Shown here: one piece after another, positions 1 through 7,217 of the stretch
Numbering within the stretch: position 1 is the first letter of the stretch
How the letters are laid out: each line of letters begins with the position of its first letter
Origin: RBG-16-66-20 sp049651845
GTDB taxonomy: Bacteria; Pseudomonadota; Gammaproteobacteria; Burkholderiales; SG8-39
Assembly (NCBI GenBank): GCA_049651845.1
Contig: JBASCW010000169.1
Span: forward strand, 1 to 11,930
Reading direction: 5' to 3'
DNA: 11,930 bases
The notes under the pieces: model-generated
Told to the model about the DNA's origin: nothing
The model's input: only the letters and a program-made list of their open reading frames with translations
Databases searched by the model: none
Translations under genes and position numbers: made by a program

Positions 1-236
1 GCCTCCGCCTTCGGGGGCTCGGGCGGCGCGGGTTTTGGCGGCACGGGCTTGGCGAGCTGCGCCTTGAGCGGCGGCGGCGCGAGGCGCGCCGGCACTGCTT
101 CCCGGAGCGCCGGGAGCCAGAGCAGGATCAGCGCGTGCAGCGCTATCGAGACGAGCAGCGCCAGCCCGAGCGGCCGAAGCCGGCGCTCCGCGGCGCCTAG
201 GCTCGCAATGCCTGCCAGACCTTCTCCGGTGTGCAT
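1..236 (-). CDS. TonB-like energy transducer, N-terminal part (runs off the left edge)
   Basis: Not a standalone long reading frame, but the minus strand stays open from an ATG at 236 to the window edge (78 codons). A short basic N-terminus (residues about 15-22, with several Arg) precedes one hydrophobic segment (about 23-41, LALLVSIALHALILLWLP). A Pro/Ala/Lys-rich stretch follows (KPVPPKPAPPEPPK). This is the classic layout of TonB and TonB-like proteins: a cytoplasmic tip, one inner-membrane anchor, then a rigid periplasmic proline-rich spacer. The C-terminal TonB domain would lie outside the window. The ATG overlaps the end of the molybdenum hydroxylase gene by 40 nt, which suggests co-transcription. 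No strong Shine-Dalgarno sequence precedes it, so the exact start is uncertain. A TolA-like or other Pro-rich membrane protein is possible. Confidence 0.6.
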   Translation of the reverse strand, partial: MHTGEGLAGIASLGAAERRLRPLGLALLVSIALHALILLWLPALREAVPARLAPPPLKAQLAKPVPPKPAPPEPPKAE

Positions 237-2521
237 GGCATGTCGAGCTGCGTCACGCCCTTTTCGGCGAGCGCGTCCAGCACCGCGAGCACGGCGGCGG
301 GCGCGGCGCCGATGGTGCCCAGCTCGCCCACGCCCTTCACGCCGAGCAGGTTGGTCTTGCAGGGCACGCTCTCGTCGAAATCGTTCGCGATCGGCGGAAA
401 CTGGTCGGCGCGCGGCACTGCGTAGTCCATGAGCGAGCCCGTGAGCAGCTGGCCGCTGCCCGCCTCGTAGGCCACCTGCTCCCAGAGCGCCTGGCCGGCG
501 CCCTGCGCGATGCCGCCGTGGATCTGGCCTTCCACGATGGTGCGATTGATGATGCGGCCGATGTCGTCGACGCTGGTGATCTTGGCGAGCACTACGACGC
601 CGGTCTCGGGGTCGATTTCGACCTCGATCGCCTGCGCGCCGTTCGGCCAGGAGGGCGCCGAGGGCGTCTGGGTCGCGGACACGCGGATGCGCTTCTGCGC
701 CTGCCGCTCCGCGAGCTGGGCGAGGCCGACCGAGCGGTCGGTGCCGGCGATGGCGAAGCGCCCGTCGCGGAACTCGATGTCGCGCGGCGCCGCTTCGAGC
801 TGCTCCGCGGCGAGCTCGCGGCCGCGCGCGACCAGCGTGTGGCCGGCGGCGACCACCGCCGAGCCTCCCACGAACGCCGAGCGCGAGCCGACGCTGCCCA
901 CGCCGTTGGCTCGATCGGTATCACCCTGAACAATTCTGATTCTTGAGAAATCCAGACCCAACACTTCGGCAATGAGTTGCGTATAGCTCGTTTCCAGGCC
1001 CTGGCCCATGGCCATGGTGCCGGAGAACACCGTGACCACGCCGTCGGCGCCGACCTCGATGTCCACCGTCTCGGTGGGCAGCGCGCCGGTCCATTCCAGG
1101 TAGGACGCGAGGCCGCGGCCGCGGAGTTTGCCCTGCTGCTTCGAGATCGCCTTTCGCTTGTCGAAGCCGTTCCAGTCGGCAAGCGCGAGCAGGCGGTCGA
1201 GAATCCGCGCGAACTCCCCTGCGTCGTAGGTATCGCCGAGATAGGTGCGGTGCGGGAAGGCGTCGGGCGCGATGTAGTTGCGCCGGCGGATTTCGGCCGG
1301 GTCGAGCCCGAGCTTGCGCGCCGCGGCGTCCATCAGCCGCTCGATGAGGAAGTTCACCTCCGGGCGCCCGGCGCCGCGATAGGCGCCGGTCGCCATGGTG
1401 TTGGTGAGCACGCCGCGCACGCGATAGTCCACCGCCGGCACGCGGTAGACCGAGGTCGCCACCTTCGGCCCGACCATCATCGGCACCAGCGGCGTCGAGC
1501 CCACGGGCACGCCGCCGAAATTGGCGAGCACGTCCACGCGCAGCGCGAGCACCTTGCCGTCCCTGTCGAGCGCGAGGCCGGCGCGGAACTGCTGGTCGCG
1601 GCCCATGTGCGCGGCGAGGAAATCCTCGCTGCGGTCGCCGCGCCACTTCACCGGACGGCCGAGCTTGCGCGCGGCGTAGCAGAGCAGCGCATCCTCCGGG
1701 TAGGCGCCCGTTTTCATGCCGAAGCCACCGCCCAGGTCGCCGACGACCACGCGAAAGCGGTCCTGCGGCGCGCCGAAGGCGGCGGCGAGCAGCTCGCGCG
1801 CGCCGGTCGGCTGCTGCGTCTGCGTGTAGAGCGTCCAGCGCCCGCCGGCGAACTCGGCGAGCGCGCAGCGCGGCTCGAGCGGCATCGCCGAGACGCGCTG
1901 GTTGTCGATTTCCAGCTCGACCACGTGCGCGGCGCTCGCGAACGCGCGCTCGACCGCGGCCGCATCGCCGTAGCGCGCTTCGGCCGAGAGATTGCCGGGC
2001 GCCGCGGCCCAGAGCTGCGGCGCGTCCGGCGCGAGCGCGCCCGCCGCAGCGACCACGGCCGGCAGCTCGGCGTACTCGACGACGACCAGCTCCGCGGCGT
2101 CCTGCGCCTGCGCACGCGTCTCGGCGACGATCGCGGCGACCGGATGGCCCGCGTAGTACGCAGTGTCGGTCGCGAGCGGCGTGCGCGGCGGCGCGGCCAT
2201 CGGTGCCCCGTCCGGGCGCTTGAACACGGGCGGAAACGGCATCTGGCCGATGCCGTCGGACCGCAGCTCGGCGCCGGTGTAGACCGCGAGCACGCCGGGC
2301 GCGCGGCGCGCTTCCGCGGTGTCGATCCGCACGATGCGCGCATGCGCATGCGGCGAGCGCAGCACGACCAGCCAGGCCTGGCCCGGCAGGTTGCGGTCAT
2401 CCGAGTACAAACCCTGGCCGGTGAGCAGGCGATCGTCCTCGAGGCGCTTCTGCGAGCGCGAGGAACCGAAGCGGGCGGAGGCGGGATCGAACTGGACGGC
2501 AGGCGTGTCGGGTGCGTTCAT
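197..2521 (-). CDS. Xanthine/CO dehydrogenase family molybdopterin-binding (large) subunit
   Basis: A 774-residue protein, full length for the large subunit of molybdenum hydroxylases, which oxidise aldehydes, purines, N-heterocycles or CO at a Mo-molybdopterin centre. The N-terminal a/b-hammerhead domain (about 20-140) contains RLLTGQGLYSDD and LRSPHAHARI. The Mo-binding domains contain GDLGGGFGMK (about 262-271), AYRGAGR (380-386), GQGLETSYTQ and near the C-terminus GVGELGTIGAAP, whose Glu733 corresponds to the family's catalytic base. AYRGAGR is the signature of form II CoxL-like proteins; true CO dehydrogenases (form I) carry AYRCSFR, so the substrate is unlikely to be CO but cannot be named. 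The usual FAD-binding medium subunit and [2Fe-2S] small subunit are not adjacent on either side. The ATG at 2521 fits the family N-terminus. A perfect hairpin lies just upstream. Confidence 0.9.
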   Translation of the reverse strand: MNAPDTPAVQFDPASARFGSSRSQKRLEDDRLLTGQGLYSDDRNLPGQAWLVVLRSPHAHARIVRIDTAEARRAPGVLAVYTGAELRSDGIGQMPFPPVFKRPDGAPMAAPPRTPLATDTAYYAGHPVAAIVAETRAQAQDAAELVVVEYAELPAVVAAAGALAPDAPQLWAAAPGNLSAEARYGDAAAVERAFASAAHVVELEIDNQRVSAMPLEPRCALAEFAGGRWTLYTQTQQPTGARELLAAAFGAPQDRFRVVVGDLGGGFGMKTGAYPEDALLCYAARKLGRPVKWRGDRSEDFLAAHMGRDQQFRAGLALDRDGKVLALRVDVLANFGGVPVGSTPLVPMMVGPKVATSVYRVPAVDYRVRGVLTNTMATGAYRGAGRPEVNFLIERLMDAAARKLGLDPAEIRRRNYIAPDAFPHRTYLGDTYDAGEFARILDRLLALADWNGFDKRKAISKQQGKLRGRGLASYLEWTGALPTETVDIEVGADGVVTVFSGTMAMGQGLETSYTQLIAEVLGLDFSRIRIVQGDTDRANGVGSVGSRSAFVGGSAVVAAGHTLVARGRELAAEQLEAAPRDIEFRDGRFAIAGTDRSVGLAQLAERQAQKRIRVSATQTPSAPSWPNGAQAIEVEIDPETGVVVLAKITSVDDIGRIINRTIVEGQIHGGIAQGAGQALWEQVAYEAGSGQLLTGSLMDYAVPRADQFPPIANDFDESVPCKTNLLGVKGVGELGTIGAAPAAVLAVLDALAEKGVTQLDMPCTPEKVWQALRA

Positions 2522-2534
2522 CTCGTCTTTTTGG

Positions 2535-2553
2535 GCCGGCGCGGCGCGCCGGC
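2535..2553. repeat. Perfect 8-bp inverted repeat (GC hairpin) upstream of the molybdenum hydroxylase gene
   Basis: GCCGGCGC and its exact reverse complement are separated by 3 nt, between the carbonic anhydrase pseudogene stop (2561) and the hydroxylase ATG (2521). In the direction of transcription (minus) it is followed by a run of A, not T, so it is not a standard intrinsic terminator. It could fold in mRNA or simply reflect the high GC content. Confidence 0.5.
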
Positions 2554-2560
2554 GGGGTCG

Positions 2561-2949
2561 TCAACCGAATTTGTCGTGGAAGCGCGCCATGAGATCCGCC
2601 GCGCGACGGCGCTCGATCAGCTCGAACGTCCGGCTCGCGCTCTCGTAGCTGAACATGTCGTCGGTCGCCATGTTGAACCACCAGCCCGCGAGGTGCAACG
2701 TCCCTGCCTCGACCCGCTCGGCCGCGCCGTCGGCGTGATGCAGCCAGCGCGCCAGGTTGCCGACACTGCGCATGGTGAACAGCTCGCCGGGCTCCGTGGA
2801 CACGACCAGGTTGGGCACCACGCGGCTGTCCGTGCGGTCACAAACAGCGCGCCGGGCGCCTGCCCCTGCGCGATGGCGCGGAAGCGGTTCGCGTGGTGCG
2901 GCAGCTGCCGCTCGCGGAATTCGACGATGCCTCCGATGAGCTTGCGCAC
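2561..2949 (-). pseudogene. Decayed beta-carbonic anhydrase (frameshift plus two internal deletions)
   Basis: Beta-carbonic anhydrases interconvert CO2 and bicarbonate using a zinc bound by Cys (CxDxR) and by His and Cys (HxxC). From a GTG at 2949 the frame encodes 38 residues typical of the family N-terminus (VRKLIGGIVEFRERQLP to GALFVT). It then breaks. One base is missing between 2835 and 2836, and restoring it gives T-C-T-D-S-R-V-V-P-N, the CxDxR region. In the second frame PGELFTMRSVGNL continues directly into ARWLHHADGAAERV and then EAGTLHLAGWWFN and the C-terminal tail. Against the family as I know it, about 60 residues are missing after VGNL, including HxxC, and about 40 more before the EAGTLHL segment. 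The remnant encodes about 129 residues against a usual 210-225. Even if the frameshift were a sequencing error, the protein would lack two zinc ligands. It starts 23 nt past the tRNA-Ser 3' end. Confidence 0.8.
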
Positions 2950-2972
2950 GCAGGGGTTAGACGGGAAGGTGA

Positions 2973-3062
2973 TGGCGGAGAGGGAGGGATTCGAACCCCC
3001 GGAACTCTTGCGAGTTCAACAGATTTCGAGTCTGCCGCAATCGACCACTCTGCCACCTCTCC
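2973..3062 (-). tRNA. tRNA-Ser (anticodon CGA), CCA encoded
   Basis: The minus strand folds as a class II tRNA. The acceptor stem is GGAGAGG (3062-3056) with CCTCTCC (2983-2977), the discriminator is G at 2976, and an encoded CCA lies at 2975-2973. The D-arm contains GGCAGAGTGGTCGA. The anticodon stem GCAGA/TCTGT closes the loop CTCGAAA, with anticodon CGA at 3028-3026, which reads UCG. A long variable arm (GAACTCGCAAGAGTTC) is typical of tRNA-Ser. The T-loop is TTCGAAT on a 5-bp stem. It begins 17 bp after the stop of the TPR/glycosyltransferase gene with no obvious promoter of its own, so it may be processed from the serS operon transcript. Confidence 0.97.
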
Positions 3063-3079
3063 GCGGGAGGCGAATTTTA

Positions 3080-4663
3080 TCAGGCCGGCCGAGCGGCCAG
3101 CGCCTGCAGATCGCGCGCGGCGCGCGCCACCACGGGCGCCCAGTCGCCGCGCTGCTGCTGGCGGTAGAGCTTCACGGTCGGATACCACGGGCTGTCCTCG
3201 CGCTCGGCCATCCAGCGCCAGTCGGCGTTCGACGGCGACAGGACCCAGACCGGCTTGCCGAGCGCGGCCGCGACGTGCACCGCCGCCGTGTCCGCGCTGA
3301 CCAGCAGGTCGAGGTTCGCGAGCAGCGCCGCGTGGTCGGCGAAGTCGCCGATCTCCGGACCGAGCTGCAGATGCGGGAATCCGGCCGGCGCGCCCGGTTC
3401 GGCCGCCGTCTCCCCGAATTGCATGCCCACGAAACCGACGCCCTGGACCTTCGCGAGCGGCAGCAGGTCCGAGAACTGCATGGTGCGCACGTTGCGGCGG
3501 TCGCGGCCGGCCCAGATCAGGCCGACCTTGAGGCAGCCCGCCGGCAGCGCGCGCAGCCGTTCGCGCCATTTGTCCGTTTCGGCCGCAGGCGCCTTGAGGT
3601 AGGAAGTCGGCGCGGGAACGTTTTCCACGCGGGTCCCCACGTACAGGGGCACGCTCATCAGCAGGCTCCAATAGTCGTACTCGAATGCATCGCGCTGGAT
3701 GGCCACCAGCGCGCTGCGCACGCCCGGCGCGCTCTGCAGCAGCCGCAGCAGGCGCCGATCGACGGCCACGTCGACGGTCGCGCCGCGCGCGGCCAGCACC
3801 GCCGCGTAGCGCACGAACTGCACCTGGTCGCCGAAGCCCTGCTCGCCCACCAGCAGGATGCGCTTGCCCTGCAGCGGCTCGCCGCGCCACATCGGCATGG
3901 CGAGGTCGGGCCGGACGACGCGCGGATACTCGAAGCGGCCGGTATGGCGCACCTCGTACTCGGGCCAGCCGCGCGCATAGTCGCCCGCGGAGAGCCGCGA
4001 CAGCGCCTTGGCGAGCGCCGCCTCGCCGTTCTCGGGCGCAAGGCGCAGCGCCGCGTCAAAGGCTTCGATCGCGGCCGCGAATTCGTTGCGTCCCTGCAGC
4101 ACGATGCCCAGATCGAACCAGGCGTCGGCATCCTCAGGCTGCAGCGCGACCGCCTTGCGCAGATGCTGCAGCGCCTCGTCCTGCCGGTGCAGCGCGTCCA
4201 GCACCACGCCTGCCTGGACGAGCACTTCGGCGTTGTCGGGCTGCAGCTCGAGCGCGCGCGCGTAGCAGTCGGCCGCGGCCGCGAAATTGTGCTCCTTGGC
4301 AAGCGCGTAGGCCGTGGTCAGCAGGAACTTCAGCACCTGTGCGAAGCACGCGCTCGCCTCGGACTGCCGGCCGAGCGACTGCAGCGTCGCGCCGAGATTG
4401 AACAGCGCCTCGATGAACTCGGGATCGCGCGCGAGCGCCTCGCGAAAGCAGGTCTCCGCCTCGGCGAGGCGTCCGGCCGAGCGCAGCACGTTGCCCAGGT
4501 TGTTGAGCGCCGCCAGGCGTCCCGGTTCCTCCGCCAGGCTCTCGCGGTAGCTGCGCTCCGCCTCTTCCAGCCTGCCCGCCTGGTGATGCTCCAGAGCGCG
4601 CCGAAAAGCGCCCTCGCCCGGCTCGGTCAGTGGCGCTCCAGGCGCTCGAGGCCGCCCAGCCAC
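3080..4663 (-). CDS. TPR-repeat protein with C-terminal glycosyltransferase-like domain
   Basis: About 527 residues. The N-terminal half (about 15-240) is a run of roughly six tetratricopeptide repeats with the usual A-x(3)-G-x(5)-A and Pro-terminated helix pattern (for example AALNNLGNVLRSAGRLAEAE and DAWFDLGIVLQGRNEFAAAI). The C-terminal half resembles GT41 (O-GlcNAc-transferase-like) or GT9/heptosyltransferase-like folds: GKRILLVGEQGFGDQVQFVR (about 265-285), LKVGLIWAG, a nucleotide-sugar-site-like DLLVSADTAAVHVAAALGKP (about 453-472), then DWRWMAEREDSPWYP. Donor and acceptor are unknown; protein or surface-glycan glycosylation is an inference. The start is ambiguous. GTG at 4663 overlaps serS by 37 nt. 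A CTG at 4630 overlaps the serS stop and has GGAG at good spacing but is a rare start codon. No later start would keep the first repeat. No signal peptide is seen, so it is probably cytoplasmic. Confidence 0.85.
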   Translation of the reverse strand: MAGRPRAPGAPLTEPGEGAFRRALEHHQAGRLEEAERSYRESLAEEPGRLAALNNLGNVLRSAGRLAEAETCFREALARDPEFIEALFNLGATLQSLGRQSEASACFAQVLKFLLTTAYALAKEHNFAAAADCYARALELQPDNAEVLVQAGVVLDALHRQDEALQHLRKAVALQPEDADAWFDLGIVLQGRNEFAAAIEAFDAALRLAPENGEAALAKALSRLSAGDYARGWPEYEVRHTGRFEYPRVVRPDLAMPMWRGEPLQGKRILLVGEQGFGDQVQFVRYAAVLAARGATVDVAVDRRLLRLLQSAPGVRSALVAIQRDAFEYDYWSLLMSVPLYVGTRVENVPAPTSYLKAPAAETDKWRERLRALPAGCLKVGLIWAGRDRRNVRTMQFSDLLPLAKVQGVGFVGMQFGETAAEPGAPAGFPHLQLGPEIGDFADHAALLANLDLLVSADTAAVHVAAALGKPVWVLSPSNADWRWMAEREDSPWYPTVKLYRQQQRGDWAPVVARAARDLQALAARPA

Positions 4664-5919
4664 GGCCGCAGCGCGGCCGGCACCGTCACCGTGCCGTCGG
4701 CGTTCTGGTAGTTCTCCAGGATCGCGATCAGCGTGCGTCCCACCGCGAGGCCCGAGCCGTTGAGCGTGTGCAGCGGCTCGGGCTTGCCCTTCTCGTTCCT
4801 GAAGCGCGCCTGCATGCGCCGCGCCTGGAAGGCCTCGAAGTTGGAGCAGGAGGAGATCTCGCGGTACGCGTTCTGACCGGGCAGCCAGACTTCCAGGTCG
4901 TAGGTCTTCGCCGAAGAAAAGCCCATGTCGCCGGTGCATAGCGCCACGGTCCGGTACGGCAGCCCGAGCTTCTGCAGGATCGCCTCGGCGTGGCCCGTGA
5001 GCTGCTCGTGCGCCTCCCAGGACTTCGCCGGGTGCACGATCTGCACGATCTCCACCTTGTCGAACTGGTGGTTGCGGATCATGCCGCGCGTGTCCTTGCC
5101 GGCGGCGCCCGCCTCCGACCGGAAGCACGGCGAGTGGCAGACGAACTTGAGCGGCAGCTTCTCCAACGGCACGATCTCGTCGCGCACGAAGTTGGTCACC
5201 GGGTACTCGGCGGTCGGGATCAGGTAGAGGTCCCGGCCCTCCAGCTTGAACAGGTCGCCGCTGAACTTGGCGAGGCTGGTGACGCCGTCGGCGCAGGCAC
5301 CGCTCACCATGTACGGCGTGTAGACCTCGGTGTAGCCGTGCTCCACGGTGTGCACGTCGAGCATGAACTGCGCGAGCGCTCGGTGCAGCCGCGCGACGCC
5401 GCCTTTCATCACCGCGAAGCGCGCGCCCGCGAGCTTCGCCGCGGTGTCGAAATCGAGGCCGCCCAGGCCCGCGCCGAGATCCACGTGGTCTTTGGGCGCG
5501 AAGTCGAACTGCTTCGGCCCGCTTTTGTCCGGCGACCAGCGGCGCACCTCGACGTTCTGCTCCGGCGAATCGCCGGCCGGGACGCTTTCGTGCGGCAGGT
5601 TGGGGATCAGCGCGACGAACTCGCGCAACCGCGCCTGCACCAGGTCGTTCTGCACCTCGATCTGCTTGAGCCGGTCGCCGAACTCGGCTGCCTGCGCGAG
5701 CAGCGCCGTGGCCAGCGCTTCGTCTTTCTTCGCCTTCGCCTGGCCGATCTGCTTCGACAGCGAATTGCGCTGCGCCTGCAGCTGCTCGGTCGTCGTCTGG
5801 ATGTCCTTGCGGTGCTTCTCGAGCTTCTCGAAGGCGCGCACGTCGAGCTCGTAGCCGCGCGCGCGCAGGCGCGCGGCCACCGTGTCGATGGAGTTCCTGA
5901 GCAGCTGAATGTCGATCAT
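4627..5919 (-). CDS. serS: Seryl-tRNA synthetase
   Basis: Class II aminoacyl-tRNA synthetase that charges tRNA-Ser (and tRNA-Sec) with serine; 430 residues, as in E. coli. The N-terminal long antiparallel coiled coil (about 28-105, rich in Lys/Glu/Gln) contacts the long variable arm of tRNA-Ser. The catalytic core shows motif 1 (VHTVEHGYTEVYTPYMV), motif 2 (FRSEAGAAGKDTRGMIRNHQ, about 264-283) and motif 3 (GSGLAVGRTLIAILENYQ, about 385-402). The serine-binding TxE motif reads PTAEYPVTN (about 231-239); the family usually has Val where Tyr stands here. Its ATG overlaps the rarA stop as ATGA, suggesting translational coupling. A cognate tRNA-Ser gene lies 1.6 kb downstream on the same strand. 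Confidence 0.98.
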   Translation of the reverse strand: MIDIQLLRNSIDTVAARLRARGYELDVRAFEKLEKHRKDIQTTTEQLQAQRNSLSKQIGQAKAKKDEALATALLAQAAEFGDRLKQIEVQNDLVQARLREFVALIPNLPHESVPAGDSPEQNVEVRRWSPDKSGPKQFDFAPKDHVDLGAGLGGLDFDTAAKLAGARFAVMKGGVARLHRALAQFMLDVHTVEHGYTEVYTPYMVSGACADGVTSLAKFSGDLFKLEGRDLYLIPTAEYPVTNFVRDEIVPLEKLPLKFVCHSPCFRSEAGAAGKDTRGMIRNHQFDKVEIVQIVHPAKSWEAHEQLTGHAEAILQKLGLPYRTVALCTGDMGFSSAKTYDLEVWLPGQNAYREISSCSNFEAFQARRMQARFRNEKGKPEPLHTLNGSGLAVGRTLIAILENYQNADGTVTVPAALRPWLGGLERLERH

Positions 5920-7217
5920 TTCCGTTTCCTCGCGGCTTCCGCGTTGCGGCGGCGCAGCTCGTCGAGCTTCTCCCTGATCCTGCCTTCCAGCCCGCGCTCC
6001 GTCGGGCGGTACCAGCTCACTTCGGGCATGCCCTCGGGAAAGTAGTTCTCGCCCGCGGCAAAGGCATCGGCCTCGTCGTGCGCGTAGCGGTAGTCCTTGC
6101 CGTAGCCGAGGTCCTTCATGAGCCGCGTCGGCGCGTTGCGGATGTGCGGCGGCACCGGCCTCGTGCCGTCCTCGCGCACGAATGCCCGCGCCGCATTATA
6201 GGCAAGATAGGTTGCGTTCGACTTCGCCGCCACCGCCATGTAGATCAGCGCCTCGGCGAGCGCGAGCTCGCCCTCGGGCGAGCCGAGGCGCTCGTAGGTC
6301 TCGGCCGCATCCAGCGCGATGCGCAGCGCGCGTGGGTCGGCCAGGCCGACGTCCTCGGTCGCCATGCGCACAATGCGCCGCGCGAGGTAGAGCGGGTCCG
6401 CGCCGCCGTCCAGCATGCGCACGAGCCAATAGAGCGCGGCATCCGGGTCCGAGCCGCGCACCGCCTTGTGCAGCGCCGAGATCTGGTCATAGAACTGCTC
6501 CCCGCCCTTGTCGAAGCGACGCAGGTTCTTGGCAAGCGTTTCTTCGACAAAGACACCATCGAGAATCTTTTCTGGCAGGTTTTTTGAAGCGGTTTCCAGA
6601 ATTTCAACGGCATTCAGGAGCCGCCGGGCGTCGCCGTCGGCGAAACCGATCAGGCGGGATCGTGCACTCTCATCGAACGACATTCCCGTCCTGTCGAGCA
6701 GCAGCGACAGATCTTCGCCGGCAAGGCTCTCGAGCACGTAGACCGTCGCCCTGGACAGCAAGGCCGAGTTCACTTCGAACGAGGGATTCTCGGTGGTCGC
6801 GCCGACGAAGGTGAACAGGCCCTTCTCCACGTACGGCAGGAACGCGTCCTGCTGCGCCTTGTTGAAGCGGTGCACCTCGTCGACAAACAGGATGGTGCGG
6901 CGGCCGCTCGAAGCCAGCGTCTGCTCGGCCACCTGCACCGCGTCGCGGATGTCCTTGACGCCCGAGAGCACCGCCGAGAGCGCGATGAATTCCGCGTCGA
7001 AGGCCTGCGCCATCAGGCGCGCGAGCGTGGTCTTGCCCGAGCCCGGCGGCCCCCACAGGATCATCGAATGCGGCTTGCCCGACTCGAAGGCGACGCGCAG
7101 TGGCTTGCCGGGCCCCAGCAGGTGCTTCTGGCCTACGACCTCGTCCAGCGTGCGCGGCCGCAGCCTTTCGGCGAGAGGGGCCGCGGGGACCGGCTTGCCG
7201 AAAAGGTCAGTCCCCAA
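5916..7217 (-). CDS. rarA: Replication-associated recombination protein A (AAA+ ATPase)
   Basis: RarA (MgsA) is a clamp-loader-related ATPase of the RarA/Mgs1/WRNIP1 family that acts at stalled replication forks. Walker A GPPGSGKT (56-63), Walker B ILFVDEVH (109-116), sensor 1 GATTENPSF (139-147) and the Arg finger region LLSR (about 153-156) are all present. The C-terminal tetramerisation part contains GGADPLYLARRIVRMATEDVGLADPRAL and the usual tail LGYGKDYRYAHDE with ENYFPEGM. The frame is open further upstream, but those residues are only the lolA frame read out of phase. The only initiation codon next to the conserved N-terminus (TDLFGKPVPAAPLAERLRP) is TTG at 7217, giving 433 residues (E. 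coli about 447) and an 11-nt overlap with lolA. A codon-use island sits at about 6530-6640. Confidence 0.96.
   Translation of the reverse strand: MGTDLFGKPVPAAPLAERLRPRTLDEVVGQKHLLGPGKPLRVAFESGKPHSMILWGPPGSGKTTLARLMAQAFDAEFIALSAVLSGVKDIRDAVQVAEQTLASSGRRTILFVDEVHRFNKAQQDAFLPYVEKGLFTFVGATTENPSFEVNSALLSRATVYVLESLAGEDLSLLLDRTGMSFDESARSRLIGFADGDARRLLNAVEILETASKNLPEKILDGVFVEETLAKNLRRFDKGGEQFYDQISALHKAVRGSDPDAALYWLVRMLDGGADPLYLARRIVRMATEDVGLADPRALRIALDAAETYERLGSPEGELALAEALIYMAVAAKSNATYLAYNAARAFVREDGTRPVPPHIRNAPTRLMKDLGYGKDYRYAHDEADAFAAGENYFPEGMPEVSWYRPTERGLEGRIREKLDELRRRNAEAARKRK

Noticed and set aside
197..2521. True CO dehydrogenase large subunit (CoxL form I)
   Set aside because: The active-site loop is AYRGAGR rather than AYRCSFR, and coxM and coxS are not adjacent.
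2522..2560. Intrinsic terminator before the hydroxylase gene
   Set aside because: The hairpin is followed by A, not T, in the direction of transcription, and on the plus strand the T-run precedes the stem.
2561..2821. Intact small gene of 86 codons
   Set aside because: Its sequence is the C-terminal part of beta-carbonic anhydrase, continuing the upstream frame after a frameshift.
977..4711. Very long plus-strand open frame of 1244 codons
   Set aside because: It runs antisense through the hydroxylase, the carbonic anhydrase remnant, the tRNA and the TPR gene. Its product is low-complexity Arg/Ala/His-rich, as expected for an antisense frame in high-GC DNA.
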